Below, in pieces: positions 37,687 to 46,226 of a DNA stretch of 64,000 bases. The notes beneath the pieces were generated by a model, which saw only the letters and a program-made list of their open reading frames with translations, did no database searches and was not told the DNA's origin. Made by a program: the position numbers and the translations under genes. The stretch is from Actinomyces naeslundii (GTDB taxonomy: Bacteria; Actinomycetota; Actinomycetes; Actinomycetales; Actinomycetaceae), in NCBI RefSeq assembly GCF_001956585.1, contig NZ_MSRR01000013.1:85930-149929 (forward strand), in the 5' to 3' direction. Numbering within the stretch: the stretch's first letter is position 1; every line of letters begins with the position of its first letter.

Positions 37687-38406
37687 ATGAAATATAAGAC
37701 CAAGTCGGTCAGTCGACGCACGGCACTCACCTTCTCCTCCCTTGCCGCACTGACGTTGGTGGCATGCTCGGGGCAGCAATCCACCTCCGAGCCCAACACG
37801 CAGCCGACAACAACTCCACCAGCCGAGAACTCACCCCCCTCTCCGAGTCCCACCGAGGCTCCAACGCCGACCAGTTCCTCCTCAGCGACAGACAGCACCA
37901 CAGCAAGCGCCCCATCGACACCGCCAACAAGTGGCTCCGACGGCGGACCATCATCCGGACCGACTTCGGCAACCGGGGCACCGGTGAACACTCAGGGACG
38001 AGATCTGACGCTAGAAGATTTCTTTGAACCACCGCGAGAACTTCGACAGGACCTCTTCAACGTGGCTACCACGAGCGGCGCAAAAGGAATCGGAGCGGAG
38101 CTGGAGGGAAGCCAGGGCGTGCAGGCCGAGCTCCGACTGGAGAACCGATTCCACAAGCTCACCTTCAAAGTCGGCCAGGCCAACAACTCAAAGTCCTCGG
38201 ACCTCATCCTGCGAGTGGGCACCTACAGAGATGGCAAGAACGACCAGCTCGTCGACATCCCCTTCAACGTCGTAAAGCCACTCGAGATTGACGTCTCGAA
38301 CGTCAACGCGCTGAAGATTGAACTCATTCTACGCCCACCGGAAGGAAAAGATTCCTACATTTCAGGATCGATTACAGCCGTCATGTTCGACATGAGGCTC
38401 GAGTAA
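37687..38406 (+). CDS. NPCBM-like lipoprotein 1
   Basis: A 239-residue exported protein. The signal sequence has SRRTALTFSS and ends LTLVAC (Cys near 27), suggesting a Tat-exported lipoprotein. A Ser/Thr/Pro linker of about 75 residues leads to a C-terminal beta domain with the order ELRLENRFHKLTFKVGQAN, SSDLILRVGTYRDGK, VNALKIELIL. This resembles the NPCBM-type carbohydrate-binding modules in which a dissimilar surface loop binds sugars; assignment is from pattern. It is a clear paralogue of the gene at 39562. A different membrane protein lies between them. Confidence 0.75.
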   Translation: MKYKTKSVSRRTALTFSSLAALTLVACSGQQSTSEPNTQPTTTPPAENSPPSPSPTEAPTPTSSSSATDSTTASAPSTPPTSGSDGGPSSGPTSATGAPVNTQGRDLTLEDFFEPPRELRQDLFNVATTSGAKGIGAELEGSQGVQAELRLENRFHKLTFKVGQANNSKSSDLILRVGTYRDGKNDQLVDIPFNVVKPLEIDVSNVNALKIELILRPPEGKDSYISGSITAVMFDMRLE

Positions 38407-38420
38407 CAGGAGCCACAGAA

Positions 38421-39278
38421 TTGAACATGTTTAGATCTCCATTCAAAAAAAGGAAAACTCGACACACTGAAATCGATGACGAGGACGTCAAAGCATCAAC
38501 TCTGAAGCAAGGAAAATACGCGTCGTATACATTCTGGGTCACCACCATTGGGGTACTGGTTGCCATAGCGGGGGTAGTTGTCGCGCTTCGGGCATACATT
38601 GACCAGTCCACGCAGGCTCCGTCCCCTACTCTCCAGTCTTCATCCGCCCGGCAAGAGCCCTTCACTCCAACTGTCAAGCGGGCCAAGCCGGCTGATGACA
38701 GCTCCGCACAAACAGGCTTACCGGCGTCGGGCTGCTACGACGGCGACACCCCGACGCCGTGCGACTCGCCGCACTCGCGGGAGGTGTTCGCCAAACCGGC
38801 CGACTCCTCCTGCGATACAGGTGCGCTCATCCTCCACATGGGAGGCTCCCCCGGCATCGATCTCCTCGCCTCAGGCCTCGACGTCAAACCCCTTGAGAAC
38901 ACGGATGACCGGTGCGTCGTCGAGACGCTATCGGGATTGCCGAGAGCCTCGCTCAAGGACATCTGGGCGTCCGACAACGATCACAACGGTTACAAGGACG
39001 GAGGAGAGTTCCGGCGGTGTTTCAACCGGCAGGGACAGGCGGCCTCCTGCGACGTCGACCACGCCTCCGAGGAGTTCTACGACGCCCCGGAGGAGGTAGA
39101 CTGCGGCAAGAAGTACGAGGACTTCTCTGGTCGCCCCGTCGACCACAGCATTCGGGTAACCCGGCAATCCAGAGACCACCGGATCGTCTGCCGCGCAGAG
39201 GTGCAGGTGAGTACCGACAGGCTGACCGCCTCAGTCCGCGACCTTGAGAACGCCGCCCTCCCCATCAAGCAGAACTGA
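38421..39278 (+). CDS. Membrane-anchored protein with two Septum_form-like motifs
   Basis: A 285-residue protein. TTG 38421 is preferred as start because AGGAG lies eight bases upstream, while ATG 38427 is 14 bases away. A cytoplasmic basic stretch and one membrane helix (about 38-60) are followed by a Ser/Thr/Pro linker and a Cys-rich outer region. Two related motifs, PTPCDSPHSREVFAKP and AASCDVDHASEEFYDAP, each Cys-x2-4-His-x2-Glu-hydrophobic, recall Septum_form-type domains of actinobacteria. Eight cysteines lie outside the membrane and could form disulfides. It starts 14 bp after the NPCBM-like gene 1 and is probably co-transcribed with it. Function unknown. Confidence 0.65.
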   Translation: MNMFRSPFKKRKTRHTEIDDEDVKASTLKQGKYASYTFWVTTIGVLVAIAGVVVALRAYIDQSTQAPSPTLQSSSARQEPFTPTVKRAKPADDSSAQTGLPASGCYDGDTPTPCDSPHSREVFAKPADSSCDTGALILHMGGSPGIDLLASGLDVKPLENTDDRCVVETLSGLPRASLKDIWASDNDHNGYKDGGEFRRCFNRQGQAASCDVDHASEEFYDAPEEVDCGKKYEDFSGRPVDHSIRVTRQSRDHRIVCRAEVQVSTDRLTASVRDLENAALPIKQN

Positions 39279-39549
39279 CCACACGCGAACCAGCGGAACA
39301 GCCCACCCAGACAATCCAGATAAATAAGACCGAAGTCCTAGGGGACTACTACCCATCCCAGCGAAGACCGCATAAACATACCCCACCGACAGACTGTCAA
39401 AATTACCCTCGACATTCAGATTCTCCTACGACAACAACGCTTCATACGCCCCACAAAACATATTATCTTGCTCGGTCGAAACTGAATACTCTTCTCTTTC
39501 TGTTGGATTGGGATCCAGATTCACAGCAGAATTCACTGACCAACGCCGC
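39279..39549. other. A+T-rich intergenic region
   Basis: No gene supported. The segment is clearly richer in A and T than its surroundings and has no strong hairpin. It ends in the leaderless promoter TATTCT (39550-39555) of the next gene. Confidence 0.5.
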
Positions 39550-39561
39550 TATTCTCGCGCC

Positions 39562-40275
39562 ATGAGCTCCTCGAAACTCTCCTCAGCGCGTCGAATCGCC
39601 GCCGTCCTTCTTCCCATCACCGCCCTGTCCCTGACCGCCTGTGGCAGCCTGCCCTTCGGCTCCAAGGACGCCTCCCCCACCGAGGAGACGAGCACCACCG
39701 CCTCTTCCCCCACGCCCACGCCCACCCCTACTCCGTCCGAGTCGGCCTCCGCCACAGCCAGTGCCACCGAGATGGCCTCAGCCACCGCCTCGGAGGACCC
39801 CTCAGCCTCGGCCTCGGCGGAGGCCACCACGAACGGCCTCACCCCGGAGAACAGCAAGGGGCGCGAGCTCAGACTCTCGGACTTCCAGGAGCCCTCAGCG
39901 ACGAGCGACTGGCAGGAGAAGCGCTACGACGTCGCCTCGACTACCAACATCATGGGGATCGGCACCAACCTCGACTGGCAGAACAAGGGCGAGATCGAGC
40001 TGCGTCTGGCCAACAAGTTCCAGAAGGTCACGTTCACCGCCGGTCAGGCCAATGACGCCAAGAGCTCCGACCTCATCATGAGGGTCGCGATCTTCGCTGA
40101 CAGCAAGGAGATCGAGACGGTTGACGTTCCCTTCAACGACGCCCACGCATTCGAGGTCAAGGCCGCGAACGTCAACGCCCTGAAGATCACTCTCACACCC
40201 CTCGACCAGAAGCAGGAAGTACCGGTCTATACGCAGAGCACCACCGGCGTCATCTTCAACGTCAAGGCCGAGTGA
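39562..40275 (+). CDS. NPCBM-like lipoprotein 2
   Basis: A 237-residue paralogue of the protein at 37687. ATG 39562 lies six bases from TATTCT. The signal peptide ends SLTAC (lipobox, Cys near 26). The linker is nearly all Ser/Thr/Pro/Ala/Glu. The C-terminal domain shares GRELRLSDF-EP, ELRLANKFQKVTFTAGQAN, KSSDLIMRV and VNALKITL with its paralogue, spanning about residues 108-237. The conserved AGQAN-SSDL core suggests the same ligand. Codon usage is strongly native, unlike the A+T-richer paralogue 1. Confidence 0.75.
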   Translation: MSSSKLSSARRIAAVLLPITALSLTACGSLPFGSKDASPTEETSTTASSPTPTPTPTPSESASATASATEMASATASEDPSASASAEATTNGLTPENSKGRELRLSDFQEPSATSDWQEKRYDVASTTNIMGIGTNLDWQNKGEIELRLANKFQKVTFTAGQANDAKSSDLIMRVAIFADSKEIETVDVPFNDAHAFEVKAANVNALKITLTPLDQKQEVPVYTQSTTGVIFNVKAE

Positions 40276-40309
40276 TGATCAGCAGGTCGCCGTCGCCGGT
40301 GCGCCTGCT

Positions 40310-41161
40310 CTACAACGCCAGGATCTGGTCGCCCAGCGCGGGCCACGTCTTCCGGTGAACCTGCCCGAAGGGCTCGGCTCCCAGGAAGACGGCCTGGCGC
40401 TCGGCGACCGGATCCACCCACATGAAGGAGCCGGACTGGCCGAAGTGCCCGAAGGTCTGCGGACTGTTGCCCTTCCCGGTCCAGTGCGGGGACTTGGCTC
40501 CACGCACCTCCACCCCCAGCCCGAAGGGGTTGGGCACCTGGCGCCCATAGCCGGGCAGGACGCCGTCGAGCTCGGGCAGGACCGGCGCGCAGGCGCGCTC
40601 CGCGAGCGCCGGCGAGACGAGCCTCGGCGAAGCCAGCTCGCGGGCGAACAGCGACAGGTCGCGGGCGCTGCCCTCCCCGGAGTGTGCGGGCGAGCCGGGG
40701 ATGAGGACGCTGGCCATCCCCAGCGGCTCAAGCACCGTGGTCTCCACCCAGGTCTCCAGGGGTGTACCGGTGGCCTCCTGAAGCCATTGCCCCAGGATCT
40801 CGATGCCGCGGTTGGAGTAGATGCGACGCGTGCCCGGGGAGGCCAGGCGCTCGTCGGAGTCGGCGGCGATCCCCGAGGAGTGGGACAGCAGGTGCCCGAT
40901 GGTCGCGCCGTCGGGAGCGGGTGCGCCCGCAGGGGCATCCAGGTCCAGCAGCCCCCGGTCGACGGCGACCAGGGCGGACCAGGCGACGATCGGCTTGGTG
41001 ACCGAGGCGAAGGGGAAGATCTCATCGACGTCGCCGGACTCGTGGAGCACGCCGCCGTCGGGAGCGGGTGCACCGGTGACCACGAGTGCGGTCGGGAAGG
41101 GGAAGTCGGCCATGGCCGGCAACGCAGGGGCCTGCGTCTGAGGGGTGTCCGGGGCGGTCAT
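40310..41161 (-). CDS. Beta-lactamase-fold serine hydrolase
   Basis: A 283-residue protein of the class C beta-lactamase/D-Ala-D-Ala carboxypeptidase-like superfamily. Catalytic SxxK is in FASVTKP, YxN in YSNRG, and the third motif HxG in FGHFGQSG. ATG 41161 follows GAGGAG; the longer frame to 41329 covers the divergent gene's upstream region. There is no signal peptide or membrane segment, so it is probably cytosolic and may be an esterase or peptidase rather than a resistance enzyme. It converges with the NPCBM-like gene. Confidence 0.88.
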   Translation of the reverse strand: MTAPDTPQTQAPALPAMADFPFPTALVVTGAPAPDGGVLHESGDVDEIFPFASVTKPIVAWSALVAVDRGLLDLDAPAGAPAPDGATIGHLLSHSSGIAADSDERLASPGTRRIYSNRGIEILGQWLQEATGTPLETWVETTVLEPLGMASVLIPGSPAHSGEGSARDLSLFARELASPRLVSPALAERACAPVLPELDGVLPGYGRQVPNPFGLGVEVRGAKSPHWTGKGNSPQTFGHFGQSGSFMWVDPVAERQAVFLGAEPFGQVHRKTWPALGDQILAL

Positions 41162-41369
41162 CGCTCCTCCTCGCCAGGATGGTGTCTCGACGCGGGAGGC
41201 CGCGCTCCCCCGCGTTCGTACCTTACGCCTCGGGGCTAAGCCCTCGGTGCCGTCCGCAAGGCGTCCGGTACGGTCGCGAGCGCCGACCGCCCAGGACCGG
41301 ATCCGGTCCGACGGCACACGATGCGCCATGCGCCTGCGAATCGTCTTGACTCGAGAGAGGATCGGGGCG

Positions 41370-42170
41370 ATGCCCTTCTACCACCGCCCGCCCGCCGACC
41401 GCGGCCCGCTGCGTCCCCGCTCCCCCATGGCTTCCGGCCAGGCGGCCGCTACTCCCACACCTGCTGAGCTGGCCGAGGCCGCTGGTATCGGCTATGCCGT
41501 CGTCGATCTGGAGACCACGGGACTGTCACCGGCAACGGACTCGATCCTGGAGATCGCGCTCGTGCTCACCGACGCCGCCGGGCAGGTCGAGCGCTGCTGG
41601 TCCACGCTCATCGACCCCGGTGCGGGCGTGGACGTCGGCCCCACCCACATTCACGGGCTCGTCGCCGAGGAGCTCATCGGGGCACCTGGGCTCGACGACG
41701 TCGCGGACCTGTTCGTGGCCGACCTTGCCGGGCGAGCGGTCGTCGCTCACAACGCCCGCTTCGACGTCGGCTTCCTCACCCAGGCGTTGGGGACAAGAGG
41801 GCTGCTGGACCGCGGCGCGCGGGTGCCGCGGGTGTGCACGATGGAGTGGGCGCGCCACTTCATGACGACGCCGTCACGCCGACTGACCACGTGCTGCGAG
41901 GTCGCCGGGGTGGAGATCGGCCGCCACCACAACGCGCTCGACGACGCCCTGGCCGCTGCCGGGCTCCTGCGCCACTACCTGGGGGTGGGGCAGCAGCGCG
42001 GCGAGGAGCCGGTGGCCTGGGTCGGCGCACTGGTCGATGCCCACCGCTTCACCGGTTGGCACTGGGATGCTCAGCGGGCGAGGACCGGCATCGAGCTCCT
42101 CACGGCGCGCACCACACCCGGGGCTGAGCGAGCCCGCCCTGAGCCCGAGTCCTCGGGGTCGCGTCAGTAG
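41370..42170 (+). CDS. DnaQ-like 3'-5' exonuclease
   Basis: A 266-residue protein with the DEDDh exonuclease fold. ExoI is VVDLETTGLSP, ExoII VAHNARFDVGFL and ExoIII HNALDDALAAAGLLRHYL, giving Asp, Glu, Asp, His and Asp metal and base residues. ATG 41370 is chosen because GAGAGG lies nine bases upstream; an alternative ATG at 41328 is possible. The N-terminal 40 residues are Pro-rich and the last 60 form a tail with no motif. It may be a proofreading or repair subunit; it is not fused to a polymerase or helicase. Confidence 0.88.
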   Translation: MPFYHRPPADRGPLRPRSPMASGQAAATPTPAELAEAAGIGYAVVDLETTGLSPATDSILEIALVLTDAAGQVERCWSTLIDPGAGVDVGPTHIHGLVAEELIGAPGLDDVADLFVADLAGRAVVAHNARFDVGFLTQALGTRGLLDRGARVPRVCTMEWARHFMTTPSRRLTTCCEVAGVEIGRHHNALDDALAAAGLLRHYLGVGQQRGEEPVAWVGALVDAHRFTGWHWDAQRARTGIELLTARTTPGAERARPEPESSGSRQ

Positions 42171-42682
42171 GCGTCTGGATGGCGGGTGATGGCTGGGCTA
42201 CCGGTCTTGTGCGCACCCAACCTCTCCCTGCTGAGTACGGCTCGGATGTCGACAGCGGCATAGATGTCCATATCTGCAGCAAAGACCGGTACTCAGCTTT
42301 GAACTTGGATACAGAACCGCAGGATTCTGCGGACTGTGTGACGGCTCTCAAGGGGTGCCGACCCCTTTGCTGCTGATAAGGACACCACCGACTGGTTCTG
42401 TCCCCATCCAGCACCTCGGGACGAGCCGTCGAGCCACCCTGATCCGCTCGGGACAAGAACCGCAGGCCAGAATTCGTCGCACCGCACCGGCCCTGATCGG
42501 GGACTTACTTTTCCCACGAGGACTGCGTTCTCCTGCAGACAACTGGAGTGCGGCCTCAGTCGTCCGCGGGAGAAGTACGTTCTGGACAGAAAACGCAGTT
42601 CCCGGTCCGCTTGGCCGGCCTCCCTACGCAACCGCCGGAGCCGGCCGGTACCAGCGCAGTCCTGGCGGCCCCTGCAGACCTC
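42171..42682. other. 512-bp intergenic region with inverted-repeat structure
   Basis: I support no gene here. The segment 42501-42603 holds two sets of imperfect inverted repeats: ACTTACTTTTCCC (42503) with GGGAGAAGTACGT (42568), and GACTGCGTT (42521) with AACGCAGTT (42592). An open frame on the minus strand at 42293-42631 has no domain, signal or ribosome binding site. The structure might be an extragenic repeat or RNA element. Confidence 0.45.
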
Positions 42683-43810
42683 TCAGGCCTCCTCGGCATC
42701 CTCACCCAGGGAGACGAGGAATCCGTCGTCGTCCACGGCCACCCCGGAGACCGCGGTGACCAGGACGGTGGCGAGCTCCTCGACCAGGTCCCGGGCCGTC
42801 TGACGCTCACGGCGCCGGGAGCGGGAGACCACCTCGGCGTAGGCGTCGGCCTGGTCCTGGGGGATCCAGCGCAGGTCGTAGGACAGGACCGCTCCTCGCG
42901 CCCACGGCTCTCCGCGCACAGCCAGCGGAAGCCCGTCGGTGGCGCCGGCGCGCACCTCGATACGGCCCCAGCCCTCGTGCTCGGGGTCGACCGGAGTGAC
43001 CACCGCGTAGCCGTCGCGCAGCTCCTCGATGACGTTGCCGGTGGCGGCAGCGACGATCTCCTGACGCATCGTGTCCTGGCGGACCTTCTCCGAGCTGCGC
43101 CAGGCCTTCTCGAAGACCTCCGGGCCGATGCGCTCGACGAGGCGCTCCAGCTCCTTGGGGTCGATGGCGTCCAGTCCGACGGCACCCTGGGGCCGGACCG
43201 CCTCAAGGGCCGCGCTCGTCTCCGGCGCCACGGGATGCAGGACGGCCACCAGGTCGTCCGGGCCGAGCCATACCGGGGCGTAGACAGTCAGGGAGGCGGA
43301 GACCTCGGGGCTGGGCTCGACCAGGACCGGGTCCTCCTTATCCCCGCCGGGGATGAGTCGCAGGGCTCCGGCCAAGCGCCGGGCGATGGCGCGCAGGCGG
43401 GTGAGGGCCACCAGCTCGGCCCCCGTGGGCTGGGCCTTGGGGAAGGCGTCGGAGAGCGGGTCCAGGCCCGCCAGCTCCGGAGGCAGGGCACCCGCGCGAA
43501 TACGAGGGCAGTCCAGGATCATCAGCTGCGTAGTCCACTCCGGCGCCCCGAGGAGGCGGCGCATCTCGGCGTCGACCTTCCAGGGCCCCAGTAGGGAGAC
43601 CCCGGGGAAGAGCTGGAGGCTGGAGACCCCCACCCAGCCGGACTGGATGTCCTGCGACAGGGCCAGGGCCTCGACCTCGTCGGGAGCGACGTCGTCAGCC
43701 AGCAGCAGGACGTGGTTAGTGTCCAGCAGCCCGACCGGCAACATGGAGGAGGCCGTGAAAGTGCCGGTGTCGGTGGGCAGGGAGACGGCGAAGTCGGTCG
43801 AGTCGCTCAT
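42683..43810 (-). CDS. Conserved-looking protein of unknown function coupled to dcd
   Basis: A 375-residue, acidic, soluble protein with no signal peptide or membrane helix. ATG 43810 overlaps the dcd stop as ATGA, so translation is coupled; a longer frame to 43996 is dcd shadow. The first 110 residues look like a mixed alpha/beta domain ([32 protein letters not shown]), and the last 120 contain [19 protein letters not shown] and [13 protein letters not shown] strands followed by a helical end. I do not recognise the family. Context with dCTP deaminase gives no clear clue beyond shared expression. Confidence 0.8.
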   Translation of the reverse strand: MSDSTDFAVSLPTDTGTFTASSMLPVGLLDTNHVLLLADDVAPDEVEALALSQDIQSGWVGVSSLQLFPGVSLLGPWKVDAEMRRLLGAPEWTTQLMILDCPRIRAGALPPELAGLDPLSDAFPKAQPTGAELVALTRLRAIARRLAGALRLIPGGDKEDPVLVEPSPEVSASLTVYAPVWLGPDDLVAVLHPVAPETSAALEAVRPQGAVGLDAIDPKELERLVERIGPEVFEKAWRSSEKVRQDTMRQEIVAAATGNVIEELRDGYAVVTPVDPEHEGWGRIEVRAGATDGLPLAVRGEPWARGAVLSYDLRWIPQDQADAYAEVVSRSRRRERQTARDLVEELATVLVTAVSGVAVDDDGFLVSLGEDAEEA

Positions 43811-44442
43811 GCGTGCTTCTCCTGGGGGACGGGACCGGCGCCGTCGGCGGGGGCCGCCGGGGCGTCGGGGATGCGGGTGCGGTGGAAGGACTGGTGGGAG
43901 CGGGAGGCCGTCGGTCCGCGCTGCCCCTGGTAGCGCGAGCCCGTGGCACCCGAACCGTACGGGGCCTGGGCAGGGCTGGACAGGCGGAAGAAGCACAGCT
44001 GCCCCACCTTCATCCCCGGCCAGAGCTTGATGGGCATGGTGGCCGTATTGGAAAGCTCCAGGGTGACGTGCCCGGTGAAGCCGGGGTCGATGAAGCCGGC
44101 CGTGGAGTGGGTCAGCAGGCCCAGGCGGCCCAGGCTCGACTTGCCCTCCAGGCGGGCGGCGACGTCGTCGGGCAGGGTGATGCGCTCGTAGGTGGCGCCC
44201 AGGACGAACTCACCGGGGTGCAGGACGAAGGGTTCGTCGGCCCCGACGTCGACCAGATGGGTCAGCCCCTCCTGGTCGGCGGCCGGGTCGATGACCGGGT
44301 AGCGGTGGTTGTCGAAGAGACGGAACCAGCGGTCCAGGCGCACGTCGATGGAGGCCGGCTGGATCATCTCAGGGTCGTAGGGGTCGAGGACGACCCGTCC
44401 GGCGTCGAGCTCGGTGCGGATATCGCGGTCTGAGAGCAGCAC
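43807..44442 (-). CDS. dcd: dCTP deaminase
   Basis: A 211-residue enzyme deaminating dCTP to dUTP for dTMP synthesis; some actinobacterial forms also hydrolyse dUTP to dUMP. Signatures are the catalytic [18 protein letters not shown] segment with Glu and the following [17 protein letters not shown], plus the C-terminal nucleotide-covering [15 protein letters not shown]. Beyond that, about 30 residues of Pro/Ala-rich tail exceed the usual length. The start GTG 44442 has CACAAT seven bases upstream, a weak version of the leaderless pattern. It is coupled to the unknown gene downstream. Confidence 0.95.
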   Translation of the reverse strand: MLLSDRDIRTELDAGRVVLDPYDPEMIQPASIDVRLDRWFRLFDNHRYPVIDPAADQEGLTHLVDVGADEPFVLHPGEFVLGATYERITLPDDVAARLEGKSSLGRLGLLTHSTAGFIDPGFTGHVTLELSNTATMPIKLWPGMKVGQLCFFRLSSPAQAPYGSGATGSRYQGQRGPTASRSHQSFHRTRIPDAPAAPADGAGPVPQEKHA

Positions 44443-44548
44443 GGGCTCGATTGTGCCAGGTCCGCGGGAACAGTCATACCGGGTGCCCGACGGCGAGGTA
44501 GCACATGTCCCGCCCCGGAGCCGAGAGCCGTCAGGTCTGCTCCGGTCC

Positions 44549-45040
44549 TCAGGCGCTCAGCGGCACGCCATCGGCGTCGACGCCCCATGGCGGCTCGCCC
44601 GGCCGAGCCGCCAGGATGAGGATCCCCTCGATAATGCTCCAGATGGCGATCGGGATAACGAGGATCCCGCAGCTGAATAACGTGCCCAGGAGCTGGATGA
44701 GAGCCTTGCTCGTGTAGCCGAGGTAGAAGTTGTGGATCCCGAAGGATCCGAGGAACAGCGCCAGGATGCCGGCGGCCACCTTCGACTTGCCCGGGTAGGT
44801 CGGCGGACCGTAACCGGGGTAGGGCCCGTATCCGGGTGGTGCGCCGTATCCGGGACCGTAGCCCGGCGGTGGACCGTAGCCGCCCTGCTGGCCGTATCCC
44901 GGCTGTGCGTCGAAACCGGGCTGCCCGGCGTAGGGCGGGTACTCACCACCCGGGTACTCCCCCTCGGTGGGGCCCGGAGGAAGCGCCGGCACATCCGGCT
45001 GAGAGCCCATGGGATCGTAGGGATTGGTTGGATAACTCAT
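44549..45040 (-). CDS. TM2-domain protein with Gly/Pro/Tyr-rich N-terminus
   Basis: A 163-residue membrane protein. Residues 1-85 are Pro/Gly/Tyr-rich, with [13 protein letters not shown] repeats. A TM2 domain at about 88-150 follows, with [33 protein letters not shown] and a final hydrophobic segment, two helices with the usual GxHxFYLG turn. TM2 proteins are widespread and their role is mostly unknown. ATG 45040 has no strong ribosome binding site. It lies upstream of tRNA-Gly on the opposite strand. Confidence 0.88.
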   Translation of the reverse strand: MSYPTNPYDPMGSQPDVPALPPGPTEGEYPGGEYPPYAGQPGFDAQPGYGQQGGYGPPPGYGPGYGAPPGYGPYPGYGPPTYPGKSKVAAGILALFLGSFGIHNFYLGYTSKALIQLLGTLFSCGILVIPIAIWSIIEGILILAARPGEPPWGVDADGVPLSA

Positions 45041-45240
45041 GTATTCACTGCGCGCCTTGAGAAGTCCGGGAACGGCTGCGAGTGTAGCGGACACGATCCC
45101 GCCGGGACGGGCTGTACGTCGTGGACCCGCCACAGAACCGGAACCGAGACGGCGAGCGGGTCTGAGATCGATTTGCGCAGACGGCCGGAGTCTGGGTTAG
45201 ACTTCCGCACGCACCTGGGGCGCACGTCCACTGGTGCCAC

Positions 45241-45314
45241 GCGGGTGTAGTTCAATGGTAGAACTTCAGCTTCCCAAGCTGACAGCGCGGGTTCGATTCC
45301 CGTCACCCGCTCCA
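45241..45314 (+). tRNA. tRNA-Gly, anticodon CCC
   Basis: The cloverleaf is complete: acceptor GCGGGTG with CACCCGC, anticodon stem TCAGC/GCTGA around loop TTCCCAA (anticodon CCC, reading GGG), T-arm CGGGT-TCGATTC-CCGTC with imperfect pairing, discriminator T and encoded CCA at 45312-45314. No integrated element follows it. Confidence 0.95.
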
Positions 45315-45570
45315 TCTGCACGTCACTCTGGACACAAAGACTCCTGGCCTGACCGGGAGGTGTCCGGGGTGGCGTTCTTGCTGTTCCAGGACGGTCGTGG
45401 TGGAGATGACATCAGTGCGGGCTCCTCGGGACGAGGGATTGATGAAGCGCCACTCGTCGTCACGACGGGCCCCGCCCCCAATCCCAGCGATACGCCACCC
45501 CTGTCCAACCGCCCCAGACACCCTCACCCACCGACTTCGCCGCCCCCTGGACGGCTGATCGGCCCATCCC

Positions 45571-45576
45571 TATACT
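45571..45576 (+). promoter_or_regulatory. -10 box of a leaderless promoter (OsmC-like gene)
   Basis: TATACT, six bases (TTTTGT), then GTG 45583. It is the best -10 consensus match in the window, and no ribosome binding site is present. Confidence 0.65.
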
Positions 45577-45582
45577 TTTTGT

Positions 45583-46059
45583 GTGCCAGATCACGAATAT
45601 TCCGTATGCGTGGAGTGGACAGGCAACCTGGGTAGGGGCACGTCCGGATACCGCGCCTACTCGCGCGACCATGACGTCCGGGGGATCACCGCCGACCTGC
45701 CGGTGATCCCCGGATCAGCAGATCCTGCGTTCCGAGGGGACGCCGACAGGTGGAACCCGGAACAGCTCCTGCTCGCCTCGCTCTCGCAGTGCCACATGCT
45801 GTGGTACCTCCACCTCGCAGCAGACGCGGGCGTCACCGTCACCGCGTACTCAGACACCCCTACCGGCATCATGGTCGAACGCCCAGGCGGAGCTGGGGAG
45901 TTCACTTCAGCAACCCTTCACCCCGCAGTGACCATTGCTCCCGGCAGTGATCCTGAGCGTGCAGCCGCACTGCACGACCGAGCCGCCGAGTACTGCTTCA
46001 TTGCCCGATCAGTGCGCTTCCCAGTCCATCACGAAGCCGTCATCACGACTGAGCGATAG
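45583..46059 (+). CDS. OsmC-family peroxide reductase
   Basis: A 158-residue OsmC/Ohr-type protein that reduces organic peroxides through a Cys pair. Cys70 lies in SLSQCHMLWYL and Cys138 in AAEYCFIARSV, with the conserved Glu60 in NPEQLLLAS near the first Cys. The N-terminus (YSVCVEWTGNLGRGT) is the usual beta hairpin. It is closer to the YhfA/OsmC-like branch than to Ohr, judged by the LLLASLSQC motif. The transcript starts at or next to the GTG start codon. No OhrR-type regulator is adjacent. Confidence 0.9.
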   Translation: MPDHEYSVCVEWTGNLGRGTSGYRAYSRDHDVRGITADLPVIPGSADPAFRGDADRWNPEQLLLASLSQCHMLWYLHLAADAGVTVTAYSDTPTGIMVERPGGAGEFTSATLHPAVTIAPGSDPERAAALHDRAAEYCFIARSVRFPVHHEAVITTER

Positions 46060-46226
46060 GAGAAGAGGGCGGGAACGTTGGGTCCTGTTGCGATTGTCCG
46101 GATAGAGGCCAGTTCTCACCAGTCGTTGACGTCACAGTGAGATCCGGCGAGATCTCTTGCTCCTGCGCTCTGTGCCTGCCCTGTCGGGGCGGTTCCGACA
46201 TCGTCAGCCGGCGCCGCCCCGCGACA

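Noticed and set aside
40310..41161. Beta-lactam resistance gene
   Set aside because: The fold and SxxK motif fit, but there is no export signal and many such proteins are esterases or peptidases.
42293..42631. Minus-strand open frame in the 42.2-42.7 kb gap
   Set aside because: No ribosome binding site, no leaderless box, unusual Trp/Ser-rich composition and overlap with the inverted repeats.
45241..46059. Integrated element at tRNA-Gly
   Set aside because: No integrase, no repeated tRNA 3' end and native-looking neighbours.
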